DNA of 64,000 bases from Micrococcales bacterium (GTDB taxonomy: Bacteria > Actinomycetota > Actinomycetes > S36-B12 > UBA10799): the NCBI GenBank assembly GCA_016719135.1, contig JADKAV010000001.1:1-64000 (forward strand), read 5' to 3'. The notes beneath the pieces are model-generated. The model saw only the letters and a program-made list of their open reading frames with translations. It had not been told where the DNA came from and made no database searches. Positions 53,961 to 64,000 of the stretch are shown piece by piece. Position 1 is the stretch's first letter. Every line of letters starts with the position of its first letter. The position numbers were made by a program, and so were the translations under genes.

Positions 53961-54629
53961 TCAGCGTCCTGTCTCGCGGGCCACGTCGACATCGAACTCG
54001 CCAGCATCAATGTCGGGGCTCCACAGCGGATACTGCGCTGCGAAGTCGGCGATGATCTGTTCCAGCGGAACGTCGTCGAATGAACCTCGGTGGGCCACGT
54101 ACTCCATGTGTTCGTGACCATTGCGGTCGAAGCGGTGGTAGATCGAGTCGTCGCGGCCGTTGAACTCCAGCGGCAGCAAGCCGAACTTGTCGCACAGTTC
54201 GATGTTGAAAGCCGGCGTCGCTTTCACCCAGCGTCCGTCCAGAAGGATCTCGGTGAAGCCGTGCCAGTGGAACACGTCGGTGCCCATCACCTGGCGCATG
54301 CGCTCGGTCGACAGGTGATTGCGAACATCCGCGAAACCCAGTCGCGCCGGTATCCCGACCACGCGGCACGCTGCGGCCAACAGCGTCGCCTTGGGGACGC
54401 ACCAGCCGTATCCGTTGCGGATAACAGTGCTGGCTTTCATCCCCTCGACACTGACGTCGATGCGGTAAGGGTCATACCGGAAGTCGTCTCGCACCGCGTA
54501 GAACAAGGCCACGGCCCGGTCACGGGCGCTGTCGCCGACCGCGTGCTGCTGGGCGTACTCGATCACTGCAGGGTGATCACTGTCGATCATCGGCGTCGCG
54601 GCCAACGTCGGGTCTTCCATACCGACCAT
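53961..54629 (-). CDS. Transglutaminase-like superfamily protein
   Basis: A 222-residue cytoplasmic protein with a papain-like transglutaminase core: RNGYGWCVPKATLL (Cys77), VFHWHGFTEILL (His123) and WVKATPAFNIELC, where the family's usual third residue Asp is not obvious. The C-terminal part (GLLPLEFNGRDDSIYHRF; GHEHMEYVAHRG) recurs in this subfamily. Start is ATG at 54629 or 54620. It may be a peptidase or amidase rather than a cross-linking enzyme. Confidence 0.84.
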   Translation of the reverse strand: MVGMEDPTLAATPMIDSDHPAVIEYAQQHAVGDSARDRAVALFYAVRDDFRYDPYRIDVSVEGMKASTVIRNGYGWCVPKATLLAAACRVVGIPARLGFADVRNHLSTERMRQVMGTDVFHWHGFTEILLDGRWVKATPAFNIELCDKFGLLPLEFNGRDDSIYHRFDRNGHEHMEYVAHRGSFDDVPLEQIIADFAAQYPLWSPDIDAGEFDVDVARETGR

Positions 54630-54859
54630 TGTCCGTAGCCGACGGCTGGACCTGAAGGGCGACCCTCCGAGACGCTCGCGCACACCGGATGGCCGTGCGC
54701 GACGAGCAATAAGACGTTCGCAGTGCTGGTCAGCTACGGCATGGCGACGACAGCCCTTTTGAGCCCCCCGCTGCCCTACGTTCCAAAACACACCTCACGT
54801 GTCTCAACCGCTCCAGAAATCGTGCCGATGCTCACGATTCGATGAGAGAGGGCGACGAC

Positions 54860-55927
54860 ATGGCCAGCACAGTGAATTCGAAACATTCGGCCGCGGCGCC
54901 TCCCGTTGCTGGTGCCTACCCCATCGGGGCTGATACCCGCACAGCCGTGTGGGACGCACACGCCTGGACCGGAAAATGGCACGCCGACACCGCGATCGAG
55001 CCGTTACCTCCGTGGCACCATCGATTCTTGGCGTTCCTGCACCACGCATGGTTCTGGTACCTGGCTGCTGGTTCGGTGCTCACGGTGATTTCCGGAGTTG
55101 TCACGGCGACCACTGGCCAGAAGTACTTCGCTTTCACCAGCCTCGTAGGCCTGGCCGTGTTCATGGTCGGTCGTCGGGTCGAGCTTCGGCCCCCTCCCCC
55201 CCCCCCCCCTCTCCTTGGGGGGGTTTTGGGGGGGGGGGGGGTTGGTTTTTTTTGGGGGGGGGGGGGGGGCCGTCCGGGGGGGGGGGGGGGGTTTTTTCTT
55301 TTCCGGGGGGCCTCTTGGTTTGGGGGGGGGGGGGGGAATCTCCAACCCCCTTTTTTTTTTCCTTCTTCTTTTTTTGGGTTGGGGGGGGGGGGGGGTTCCC
55401 CCTTTTGTTTTTTTTTTTCTGGGGGGGGGGGGGGGGGTGGGGGGGGGGGGGGGGGGGGGGGGGTGGGGGGGGGGGGGCCGGGGGGGGGGGGGGGGGGGGG
55501 GGTGGGTTTTTTTTTTTTTGGGTTTCTTGCCCCCCGCCCTTTCTCGGGGGGTTTTTATGGTTTTTTGTGTGGGGTGGGGGGGGGGGGGGGGGGGGGGGTG
55601 GGGGGGGGGGGGGTGGGGTTTGGGGTGGGGGGGGGGGCCTTCCACGACGGCATCGCCAGCGCGGGACAGACTGGCACGCACGACACGGGACTGACGACCG
55701 TCACAACTGCCGGCGAAGCCGTCGTCGGGTCGCTGTTCAGCTTCGCCTTCTCGCTACTGATCACCATCTTGCTGTTCCTGCTCCTGCGCCACAGCGCGCG
55801 CGAGCTCGTGCCGCCAGACGCGATCGAACACAACCCCCCGCACTGGCGTCCGCAGATCAAGCAGTGGGGCCTACCGAAGGCGGAACAACACAAGGTCACC
55901 AAGACTGCCAAGCACCCGGCCGCGTAG
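54860..55927 (+). CDS. Multi-helix membrane protein interrupted by an artefactual G-rich block
   Basis: The start ATG at 54860 follows GAGAGAGGG. The first ~110 residues have two membrane helices (AWFWYLAAGSVLTVISGVVT; FTSLVGLAVFMVGRR) and look normal. Bases 55190-55637 are then nearly pure G with T runs, reading as polyglycine and phenylalanine. Normal sequence resumes with a third long helix (SLFSFAFSLLITILLFLLLR) and a soluble tail. The open frame across the block is probably coincidental and the true middle of the gene is unknown. No family recognised. Confidence 0.5.
   Translation: MASTVNSKHSAAAPPVAGAYPIGADTRTAVWDAHAWTGKWHADTAIEPLPPWHHRFLAFLHHAWFWYLAAGSVLTVISGVVTATTGQKYFAFTSLVGLAVFMVGRRVELRPPPPPPPLLGGVLGGGGVGFFWGGGGGRPGGGGGFFLFRGASWFGGGGGNLQPPFFFPSSFFGLGGGGGSPFCFFFSGGGGGGGGGGGGGGVGGGGPGGGGGGGVGFFFFGFLAPRPFSGGFYGFLCGVGGGGGGGVGGGGVGFGVGGGAFHDGIASAGQTGTHDTGLTTVTTAGEAVVGSLFSFAFSLLITILLFLLLRHSARELVPPDAIEHNPPHWRPQIKQWGLPKAEQHKVTKTAKHPAA
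55190..55637. other. Low-complexity G/T block, probable sequencing artefact
   Basis: About 450 bases of G homopolymers interrupted by T runs and short C runs, starting from a C run and ending abruptly at normal sequence. It resembles dark-cycle poly-G read-through rather than natural DNA, and sits within a gene. Confidence 0.9.
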
Positions 55928-56030
55928 CCGGTTGGGTGCCTAGCACCGGACTGATCCTGAAGGCACTGAGATCGGTCGGAAGGCCACAGGAAATCGGCAC
56001 TCATCGCGAAGCCGGCGTACATTTGGCCCC

Positions 56031-56237
56031 GTGTCCGACCCACCCAGAGCCAGCACCTTGGAACAATTGCGGCGTTGGGAAAGGGCCGGTGCGATCTGGC
56101 GTGTCCTGGCACGATCCGAGTGCTCTGCCGACGTGGCTCTGATGACCTGTTCGGGGGGCGAGGTGGTCAGCGTGCTGCACATCGAAGAGCCAGAGACGCT
56201 TGCGTTCTTGGCCGGCCGCAGCCGCAGTGACGATTAG
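56031..56237 (+). CDS. Small conserved actinobacterial protein
   Basis: A 68-residue protein starting at GTG 56031: SDPPRASTLEQLRRWERAGA, IWRVLARSECSADVALMTCS, GGEVVSVLHIEEPETLAFLA, ending in GRSRSDD. Short proteins of this pattern recur in actinobacteria as unnamed genes; the function is unknown. The strong amphipathic helix and short beta strands suggest a folded domain. The 166 bases to the DinB gene contain nothing I can support. Confidence 0.65.
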   Translation: MSDPPRASTLEQLRRWERAGAIWRVLARSECSADVALMTCSGGEVVSVLHIEEPETLAFLAGRSRSDD

Positions 56238-56403
56238 CAGGGGCAGGACGGCCAGTTCGGCGCTTCGGATCCGAGGGGGGACGTTGGCGGGGCCGTAAGG
56301 CAGCGGCGCAGATGTGCGGCCTTTCGGTGAGAACCGATCAGTCGTGGCGGCGACAACGCTTCCTGCAGAAGACTTCAGCTCCGACTTCTTCTCTGAAGGA
56401 CCG

Positions 56404-56928
56404 TCAATACCCGATATGCCATCCCTGTTCGACCAGTCCACGGACGTATGCGGCCTGACCCACGTGCTGCAGACTGTCGTCGGCGACACTGATCAGCCTC
56501 ACACCCAAGGTGACCGGCGGATCCCACCGGTCATCGACCACCTCGCTGAGGGCCTCGGGGGTCAGACCCTCCAGAATCGGCCGAGTGCGAGCGTACACCG
56601 CGTCGTAGTAGTCGATCAGCGCCTGCGCGCTCTCAGGCTTCACCGTGGCGATGTCCGGTGTCTGATGCCCGAAACCCAAGTTCCAGGGATCAGGAGTCAA
56701 GCCGAATCGCGCAGACCAGTCATCGCTGACCCATAGTTGCGGCTGATCGAGCACCTCGGACACGTGATGGTCCTGGACCCGCGTCAAGTGCCAGACCAGC
56801 CAGCCCACCGGATTGGTCCCCGGTTTGGGCGCCAGGGTCAACGTTGCGGTGTCCAAACCATCGACCGTTGCACGGATCAAAGGGGAAATGCGGCCATACA
56901 GTTCCAGGTAGACCTCGGACACGTTCAT
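56404..56928 (-). CDS. DinB/DUF664 family protein
   Basis: A 174-residue four-helix-bundle protein of the DinB/DUF664/YfiT superfamily. The metal-binding histidines lie in WLVWHLTRVQDHHVSEV and DDSLQHVGQAAYVRG. Many members are mycothiol- or bacillithiol-dependent transferases, and mycothiol is the actinobacterial thiol. It is divergent from the second osmC, sharing the region with the large operator. Confidence 0.88.
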   Translation of the reverse strand: MNVSEVYLELYGRISPLIRATVDGLDTATLTLAPKPGTNPVGWLVWHLTRVQDHHVSEVLDQPQLWVSDDWSARFGLTPDPWNLGFGHQTPDIATVKPESAQALIDYYDAVYARTRPILEGLTPEALSEVVDDRWDPPVTLGVRLISVADDSLQHVGQAAYVRGLVEQGWHIGY

Positions 56929-56986
56929 GTGCGCATTGCATCACGCCCGCACCGCCTTCGGACTGGAAGATCCCAGTTTCCGTTTG

Positions 56987-57019
56987 CTAGTTTGTACAAG
57001 TCAATGTTGTACAAACTAG
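56987..57019. promoter_or_regulatory. Large perfect operator upstream of osmC paralog 2
   Basis: CTAGTTTGTACAA (56987-56999) and TTGTACAAACTAG (57007-57019) are perfect 13-bp inverted copies around a 7-base spacer. Each arm contains the palindrome TTGTACAA. The site lies 20 bases before the osmC start. It suits a dimeric MarR/OhrR-type repressor, although no such regulator gene is adjacent. Confidence 0.72.
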
Positions 57020-57039
57020 TAGCGATGGATGGGAAGACG

Positions 57040-57486
57040 ATGACGATTGCCGCACGCAGGATGCAGACGACGTGGGAGGGCACTCTGGCCTCGGGGGCCG
57101 GGCAACTCGGTGGGGGAAGCAGTGGTGCACTCGATGGCCTGGACGTCACCTGGGCGGCACGCACCGAGCAGCCCAATGGCAAGACCAGTCCGGAGGAACT
57201 CGCGGCCGCGGCTCACTCGTCGTGCTTCTCGATGGCACTGGCGCTGCGCCTCGGTGAGCACAAAGTCCATCCCCAGCGTCTGAGCGTGCAGGCCGAAGTC
57301 TCACTCGACGAGGTAGACGGGGTACCCACCATCACCAGGTCGGACATCAAGGTCCGCGCGGCTGTCAGTGGCCTGGATCAGCAGTCGTTCGAGCGGGTCG
57401 TTGACGAGGCTGCTGCACTGTGTCCGGTCTCGCGCCTGTTCGCCGGGGCCGACATCACCGTGGAAGCCGAACTCGAACAAGACTGA
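57040..57486 (+). CDS. osmC: OsmC/Ohr-family peroxiredoxin, paralog 2
   Basis: A 148-residue thiol peroxidase with redox cysteines Cys62 (AAHSSCFSMAL) and Cys128 (AALCPVSRLF). The ATG at 57040 is chosen because GGGAAG lies 4-9 bases upstream; an ATG at 57025 lies too close to the operator and has no site. Probably induced by organic hydroperoxide through the palindrome upstream. Confidence 0.92.
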   Translation: MTIAARRMQTTWEGTLASGAGQLGGGSSGALDGLDVTWAARTEQPNGKTSPEELAAAAHSSCFSMALALRLGEHKVHPQRLSVQAEVSLDEVDGVPTITRSDIKVRAAVSGLDQQSFERVVDEAAALCPVSRLFAGADITVEAELEQD

Positions 57487-57493
57487 CCCCGCC

Positions 57494-57556
57494 GCTTTCG
57501 CGGGCCTCGGACGTGTGGGGCTTTCGCCCGGAACCGGCAGACGAGGCCCGCGAAGC
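57494..57556. terminator. Long hairpin between osmC paralog 2 and the membrane protein gene
   Basis: GCTTTCGCGGGCCTCG (57494-57509) pairs with CGAGGCCCGCGAAGC (57542-57556) over about 15 bp with one bulged T. It lies between convergent genes and is a likely bidirectional terminator. Confidence 0.72.
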
Positions 57557-57566
57557 CTGATGCTAG

Positions 57567-58070
57567 TCACGCGCTGTGGCGCACGTGAGCCAGCAGGACT
57601 CCGATCGGGATACTGATCGCCAGCACCAGCAGCACGAATCTGTAGGCCCATCCCAGCGCGCGCGTGGAAGGATCTCCACCGCGGACCGAGAACGCGGCGA
57701 TTCCCAGTCCGAGAACCAAGAGCACGGACCCCACATCCACCAACTGGGGCAGCGCCAGGAGGGTCCCGGAGATGACCGCGGCGTTACCCAGATTCCAACT
57801 TGCGACCAGCGACCACGCCCACCGCGATGAGATCGGGCGGACCGCCAGCCGCGCTGGAGCCTGCCCGATCACAAACTGCGAGACCCCACTGACCAGCACG
57901 AGGTAGGCGGCAAGCCAGCTGCCCTTGTCCAACTCCAGTGGTCCCGTCACGGCAGCAACCACACCACCGGCGACCACACTGAGTGCACCCAGCCACGTCA
58001 GGACGCGGAATGGGCGGTCCAGGTACTGATCGTCGAGAACGCGCATCACGGCGTGCGGCGCAGCGGTCAT
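57567..58070 (-). CDS. Integral membrane protein in the cysteine-regulator operon
   Basis: A 167-residue protein with five likely membrane helices (VLTWLGALSVVAGGVVAAVT; WLAAYLVLVSGVSQFVIGQA; a helix at about residues 85-108; a helix at 112-130; FVLLVLAISIPIGVLLAHV). No family recognised. Its start overlaps the cupin stop by four bases, so it is cotranslated with the cupin and the regulator. Confidence 0.75.
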   Translation of the reverse strand: MTAAPHAVMRVLDDQYLDRPFRVLTWLGALSVVAGGVVAAVTGPLELDKGSWLAAYLVLVSGVSQFVIGQAPARLAVRPISSRWAWSLVASWNLGNAAVISGTLLALPQLVDVGSVLLVLGLGIAAFSVRGGDPSTRALGWAYRFVLLVLAISIPIGVLLAHVRHSA

Positions 58071-58405
58071 GCCGCAGAGCCCGTCACGACCGTCAAGAGC
58101 AGCACCGCGTCGTCGAGCGCTTCGACCCTGTGCCGAGCAGGTGGAATGACCAGATAGTCCCCGGCAGCACCTTCCCAGGACTCGTCACCGGCGACCAGTC
58201 GCAGCCTTCCCACAAGCACCATCAGAGTCGCCTCCGCGGGACTCTCGTGCTCATCGAGCAGGCGTCCGGCAGCCATCGCCACCACGGTTTGTCGCAACTT
58301 GTGATCATGGCCTCCATGGATCGTGTGGGCGCTGCGACCGCTATTGGCCGTCAGTGCCACGGCCAACTGCTCACGGGCAAGGTCGGTGATGTTCAGCGAA
58401 TTCAT
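58067..58405 (-). CDS. Small cupin protein
   Basis: A 112-residue single-domain cupin: VVAMAAGRLLDEHESPAEAT, LMVLVGRLRLVAGDESWEGA, GDYLVIPPARHRVEALDDAV. The histidine and glutamate of the metal site are present. The start at 58405 has AGGAGAG and overlaps the regulator stop by four bases. Probably metal-binding; the ligand is unknown. Confidence 0.85.
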   Translation of the reverse strand: MNSLNITDLAREQLAVALTANSGRSAHTIHGGHDHKLRQTVVAMAAGRLLDEHESPAEATLMVLVGRLRLVAGDESWEGAAGDYLVIPPARHRVEALDDAVLLLTVVTGSAA

Positions 58406-59049
58406 GTGGTCTCTCCTAGTGGGGTCAGGTGGGCCAAGCATCTATCTGGTTCGGCGAAAGGGGTGAGTTGATCAACGGTCGCCGGGGCATCCCACTCATC
58501 CATGGCGCCCTGCATGAAGCCGAGGTGTATCGCACAGATGACGTCGGTTCGGCGTTCCGTGAGTTCCAAGAAAGGGCAGTGGCGTAACGCGATCTGAGAC
58601 TGCTGGGCGCGCAGTTCCGGCGCGAACCCCACCTCGTCGAGCAATGTGATCAATCGACTCAGGGAGCCCGCATCGCTGTTCGCAGGCGTTCCTTGCGCCT
58701 GACGCCGACCCCACGCACGACCGGCATCGGCCGCCTGCTCCTCGGGGGCGGGTGACGCAGCCAGCGCGTCTACCAGCACCTCGGCGAGTAACCGATACTG
58801 CCGGGGTCCGGTGGGGTCCATCCTCGAGGGGATTCGGAACAACTGAGGGGGCCGGCCGGGGCTTTGCGGCTGCGCAACGACCTGCTCGACCTGACCGCGA
58901 GCGACCAGGGCTGCGAGATGGAAGCGCACCGTGTTCGCGTGCAGTCCCAACTGCTGGGCCAGATCCGCGATGCGCATCGGCTCCCGGGCGTCCCTGAGCG
59001 CGTGCAACACCAACTCACGGCGCCCAGGCTGTTCGCCCTGGCTCTTCAT
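58402..59049 (-). CDS. Winged-helix regulator with a C-terminal cysteine motif (possible Fe-S sensor)
   Basis: A 215-residue regulator. The N-terminal winged helix (REPMRIADLAQQLGLHANTV, RFHLAALVARGQVEQV) is ArsR/DeoR-like. The C-terminal domain has HCPF (Cys158), ICAIHLGFMQGAMDEWDAP (Cys172, His175) and DRCLAH (Cys204, His207). This C-x13-C-x31-C pattern resembles SufR-type regulators that bind an iron-sulfur cluster; cluster binding here is inference. It heads a tightly overlapping operon with a cupin and a membrane protein. Confidence 0.82.
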   Translation of the reverse strand: MKSQGEQPGRRELVLHALRDAREPMRIADLAQQLGLHANTVRFHLAALVARGQVEQVVAQPQSPGRPPQLFRIPSRMDPTGPRQYRLLAEVLVDALAASPAPEEQAADAGRAWGRRQAQGTPANSDAGSLSRLITLLDEVGFAPELRAQQSQIALRHCPFLELTERRTDVICAIHLGFMQGAMDEWDAPATVDQLTPFAEPDRCLAHLTPLGETT

Positions 59050-59099
59050 CGATCACCTCCTACCGACCACCGGTCCATGAGAGGTCGTCATTGGCAGAG

Positions 59100-59122
59100 T
59101 TTACACAAACGCAACTTGTAAA
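59100..59122 (-). promoter_or_regulatory. Candidate operator upstream of the cysteine regulator
   Basis: TTTACA and TGTAAA flank an 11-base centre (59100-59122), about 50 bases upstream of the regulator start, followed by a run of A residues. The symmetry fits an autoregulatory site or a promoter element. Confidence 0.45.
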
Positions 59123-59245
59123 AAAAGAAGGGACGTTCGGGCGCCACCAGATAACTGGAGGCAATCACGGTCGGCCGGCGGTCAGCACGCGTTCCGCTCA
59201 GCGATTGACGCTACGTTGGGTCCGCATCTTTGGGAGGATCGAGCG

Positions 59246-61285
59246 GTGGCATCTGCGACGCAAGGCCGCCCCTCCTTGTGGCGTCCCAGCATGTTCTCCG
59301 TCACGTGGCAGGCATCCACTTGGCTGGGGTGGGCCATCGTGGTGCTATCGGTGGTGCGTTTGAGCCCTGAAGCACTACAGGCCATGGGCGAACCCCTGCT
59401 GATGATCGCGGCGGTCATCGTGATCAGCGAACTGCGACCCATCGTGATGACGCGCCTGATCGGTAATCCCGTTTCGATCTCTTTGGCGTTCGTCTTCGCG
59501 ACCATGTACCTGTGGGGCCTGTACCCGGCGGTGCTGCTCTACGCCGGATCCGTGCTGCTTTCGGAGTTCATCCAGCGCAAGCCGCCGTGGAAGTTCTTGT
59601 TCAACGTCGGCCAGTACACGTGCAGTATGGCCGCCGCATGGGCGGTGCTGCACCTGGCCGGCGTGCAACCCTCGCCTTTCGACCCGCACGCCGGTCTGTC
59701 CGCGTCGGATCTCTGGTGGATCGTGACGTCGTGGATCGTCTACCACCTGGTCAACCTCGCTCTGGTAGCCGGTCTGGCCGAGGACGGCGAGTCCACCTGG
59801 TGGGAGGACTTCTCCGATCAGTTCTGGTTCTACACCTTCGCCACCCTGGCCGTTTTGGCCCTGTCACCACTCATCGCCATCGTTGCGGTGGCCACCCCCT
59901 ACTCGTGGACCCTGCTGCCGTTGCTCCTGCTACCTCTGCTGGCTGTTCAGAAGACCGCGGAGATGTCCAGGAAGCAGGAGCATCAGGCTTTGCATGATCC
60001 GCTGACCGGCCTGCCCAACAGACTCCTGCTGACCGACCGGATCGAGCAAGCTCTGGTGCGCTCGGGCCGCACGGAAGGCAGTGTGTTGGTGATGTTCTTG
60101 GACCTCGATCTCTTCAAGGTCGTCAACGACAGTCTGGGGCACCACGCTGGCGATGCGCTTCTGATCGACGTCGCCCGACGACTGCAATCGGCCGTGCGCC
60201 CCGGCGACACCCTCGCCCGCTTCGGTGGAGACGAGTTCGTCATCGTCTGCGACGGGATCGCGGCCGACGAGGTCACCACCGTGCCCGAACGAATCTCGGC
60301 GTCGCTGATGCAACCCTTTGCGTCGTTGGAACGCGAGGTCACGGTCAGCGCCAGCATCGGTGTCGCTCTGGCCACTGACACATCGGACGCGCAGACCCTC
60401 ATTCGAGACGCGGATGTCGCGATGTACCGAGCCAAAGAACGCGGGCGCAACCAGGTCGTGCTGTTCCACCAAGTAATGCACCAAGAAGCAGACGAACGAC
60501 TGCAGGATTCCGTGGGCTTGCGCCGCGCCCTCGACCGCGACGAATTCAGACTGCACTACCAACCCGTCGTCGAGGTCGCCACGGGACAGACGATCGGCAT
60601 GGAGGCGATGATCCGCTGGCAGGACCCGCACCGGGGGCTGCTGGACGCGGGCACCTTCATCCCGGCCGCTGAAGAGACCGGGCTGATCGTGCCGATCGGC
60701 TACTGGGTGATCGACACCGCCATCGCGCAGGTGCAGAGCTGGCGCACGAAGATCCCGCAGGCGTCTCACCTCTGGGTCGCAGTGAACATATCGTCGCGGC
60801 AACTGCTGGCCCCTGGGCTGGTGGACCACTTGGGACGCACCCTGCAGGAGACCGGCGTACCGGCCTCTGCGGTTCACCTGGAGATCACGGAGTCCGCCCT
60901 GATGAGCGACCTTTCAGCCGTCGTGGAGCGGCTGGCCGCGCTGCGCTCCCTGGGCCTGCGCCTGGCGATCGACGACTTCGGCACGGGCTACTCCTCCCTG
61001 GCCTACCTGAAGCGACTGCCGGTCACGACGGTGAAGATCGATCGGTCTTTCGTCAACGGGCTGGGCGGCGCGGAGGACGCCTTCGACCGTCCGATCGTGG
61101 ACGCGATCATCAAGATGGCCCAGTCGCTGCACCTGGACGTCGTCGCCGAGGGCGTGGAGACCCGGGAGCAACTGGTCACCCTGCAAGCACTCGGCACACG
61201 GGCCGCGCAGGGATTCCTGTGGTCGCCGCCGCTACCCGAGCAGGAGGTACCGGATTGGATCACCGCTCATGTGCCGGCACTGTGA
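59246..61285 (+). CDS. Membrane-anchored GGDEF-EAL protein
   Basis: A 679-residue cyclic di-GMP enzyme. GTG at 59246 is used because GGGAGG precedes it. About seven membrane helices occupy residues ~20-250 (a MASE-like sensor region), then GGDEF (RFGGDEF, with RxxD as RPGD five residues upstream) and EAL. EAL catalytic residues look intact: EAMIRW (Met for the usual Leu), NISSRQL, ITESALM, DDFGTGYSS, KIDRSFV, AEGVE, QGF. It may make or degrade c-di-GMP depending on signal. Confidence 0.93.
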   Translation: MASATQGRPSLWRPSMFSVTWQASTWLGWAIVVLSVVRLSPEALQAMGEPLLMIAAVIVISELRPIVMTRLIGNPVSISLAFVFATMYLWGLYPAVLLYAGSVLLSEFIQRKPPWKFLFNVGQYTCSMAAAWAVLHLAGVQPSPFDPHAGLSASDLWWIVTSWIVYHLVNLALVAGLAEDGESTWWEDFSDQFWFYTFATLAVLALSPLIAIVAVATPYSWTLLPLLLLPLLAVQKTAEMSRKQEHQALHDPLTGLPNRLLLTDRIEQALVRSGRTEGSVLVMFLDLDLFKVVNDSLGHHAGDALLIDVARRLQSAVRPGDTLARFGGDEFVIVCDGIAADEVTTVPERISASLMQPFASLEREVTVSASIGVALATDTSDAQTLIRDADVAMYRAKERGRNQVVLFHQVMHQEADERLQDSVGLRRALDRDEFRLHYQPVVEVATGQTIGMEAMIRWQDPHRGLLDAGTFIPAAEETGLIVPIGYWVIDTAIAQVQSWRTKIPQASHLWVAVNISSRQLLAPGLVDHLGRTLQETGVPASAVHLEITESALMSDLSAVVERLAALRSLGLRLAIDDFGTGYSSLAYLKRLPVTTVKIDRSFVNGLGGAEDAFDRPIVDAIIKMAQSLHLDVVAEGVETREQLVTLQALGTRAAQGFLWSPPLPEQEVPDWITAHVPAL

Positions 61286-61320
61286 TTGCTGGATGTGTGA
61301 CGTCACCGCGCGGTCGGCGA

Positions 61321-61839
61321 TCAGCCTGACCCGTTCACACCAAAGAGACTGGGACAGGTGTTGGCGCTGACCACTACCTGCTTGCGCCCCTTGCGGAAAC
61401 CCTTGCTCGGCGGCTGCTTGGCTACCGCCTTGAGGTAGATCTCAACCTCACGCATTTGTCCCTCGCCCGTGTCGCAGGTGAGTTTGGAACGCTTCTTGAA
61501 CGTCAAGGTTCCCTTCCGGGTCGTCGAGCAGTTACCGGTATTGCTCGTGTCACAGATCGTCAGCTTCTTTGCCCGTGCGCGTGTCGAAGGCGAGCCCCAG
61601 CCCTTGAACTTGCCCAGCTTGGCGAAGATGAAGATCCGACTGGATGCGCCGCTGTAGTACTTCTTCGGCTTCTTCAGACCCACCTTGGTGTCGGTCAGAC
61701 CAAAGCCCTTGATGTACTCATTGCCAAGCACGAATGGACCGCTACCCCCTGATGCCTGGGCCGGCGCACCGACCGCCCCGATCGAAGCCGCCAAGACTGT
61801 CGCCAATAGTGCGCCGCGGGCTCGTACCGTGATTGCCAT
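61321..61839 (-). CDS. Secreted protein of unknown function
   Basis: A 172-residue protein with a signal peptide (MAITVRARGALLATVLAASI to PAQASG). The ATG at 61839 follows an AGGAAGG site. The mature part is lysine-rich with four cysteines (TICDTSNTGNCSTTRKG; SKLTCDTGEG; SANTCPSLFG), spaced to form two disulfides. No homolog recognised; composition suggests binding to an anionic polymer. Confidence 0.7.
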   Translation of the reverse strand: MAITVRARGALLATVLAASIGAVGAPAQASGGSGPFVLGNEYIKGFGLTDTKVGLKKPKKYYSGASSRIFIFAKLGKFKGWGSPSTRARAKKLTICDTSNTGNCSTTRKGTLTFKKRSKLTCDTGEGQMREVEIYLKAVAKQPPSKGFRKGRKQVVVSANTCPSLFGVNGSG

Positions 61840-62021
61840 GAGGGCATTCCTTCCTGAGGGTCCCGGAGCGGCCACACTAGTGCGTTTGGTGGCGACGGAC
61901 TGCACAAATGAGCCGAACGGCTGCCGATCCCAACCGTGCGGTGCCAACTCAGGTCCGGGTTTGCGAAGAGGGCTGAGCAGACAACCGGCGCTGATGGAAT
62001 CCCGCACCGAGCGCACCGACA

Positions 62022-64000
<1,979 letters not shown>

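Noticed and set aside
55215..55694. Glycine-rich protein reading across the G block
   Set aside because: The sequence is an artefactual homopolymer, and polyglycine arises in whichever frame is read.

Overview
The window is high-GC DNA with a strongly actinobacterial gene set: a WhiB regulator, a DUF3039 protein, a DUF222/HNH nuclease, GTP-type PEP carboxykinase, an LpqY-SugABC-type sugar importer and many secreted cell-wall proteins. No rRNA, tRNA, CRISPR array, insertion sequence or prophage was seen, so I place it only as Actinomycetota (Actinomycetia-like), probably a draft or metagenome-derived contig. The consensus has clear errors: two G-homopolymer blocks (55190-55637, 63616-63665) and single-base frameshifts in genes that otherwise look complete (GH18 protein, pckG, agmatine deiminase, DUF3089 lipase, a terminal PAS-GGDEF protein). 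Frameshifts here should not be read as pseudogenes without checking.

Layout. 1-5300: end of a class V aminotransferase, a secreted GH18 protein, a PBP4-type DD-carboxypeptidase and an IclR regulator. 5300-10640: DUF3039, whiB, then the arginine deiminase region (truncated YfcC-like transporter, arcA, catabolic ornithine carbamoyltransferase), flanked by two copies of a 112-bp interspersed repeat. 10640-16550: operon for a trehalose/maltose-type ABC importer (lpqY-sugA-sugB-sugC) and a GH13 alpha-glucosidase. 16600-20660: an MFS transporter, a degraded sulfatase, and pckG with at least four frameshifts. 20900-32270: secreted and envelope proteins (M15-like peptidase with peptidoglycan-binding domain, three paralogous NlpC/P60-like proteins, EEP nuclease-like protein, M23 peptidase, DUF3089 hydrolase) mixed with a CoiA-like nuclease, an MFS exporter, a VanZ-RDD fusion and a SulP permease. 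32300-39650: a six-PAS diguanylate cyclase divergent from an agmatine deiminase operon (putrescine carbamoyltransferase, APC antiporter, agmatine deiminase, TetR). 39790-45280: YbjQ, NUDIX, a DHA2 exporter with MarR regulator, GNAT, amino acid racemase, OsmC and a Lon-N-like protein. 45440-50600: VapBC-like toxin-antitoxin pair, an acyl-CoA carboxyltransferase, a DUF222-HNH nuclease with 46-bp tandem repeats upstream, and an AAA ATPase. 50740-59050: an XRE-cupin / B3-B4 / hydrolase operon, small secreted proteins, a transglutaminase-like protein, DinB, a second OsmC with a striking palindromic operator, and a cysteine-containing regulator-cupin-membrane protein operon. 59240-64000: a membrane GGDEF-EAL protein, a secreted protein and a PAS-GGDEF protein running off the end.

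Themes. Two parallel deiminase pathways (arginine and agmatine) both release carbamoyl phosphate, yet no carbamate kinase lies in the window, so ATP recovery depends on a kinase elsewhere. Three c-di-GMP proteins sit within 32 kb; all keep the GGDEF motif and an RxxD inhibitory site. The envelope toolkit is large, with one family (NlpC/P60-like) expanded threefold. Several operators are visible by symmetry alone: upstream of the second osmC, the agmatine operon, vapBC, the XRE-cupin gene and the marR gene.
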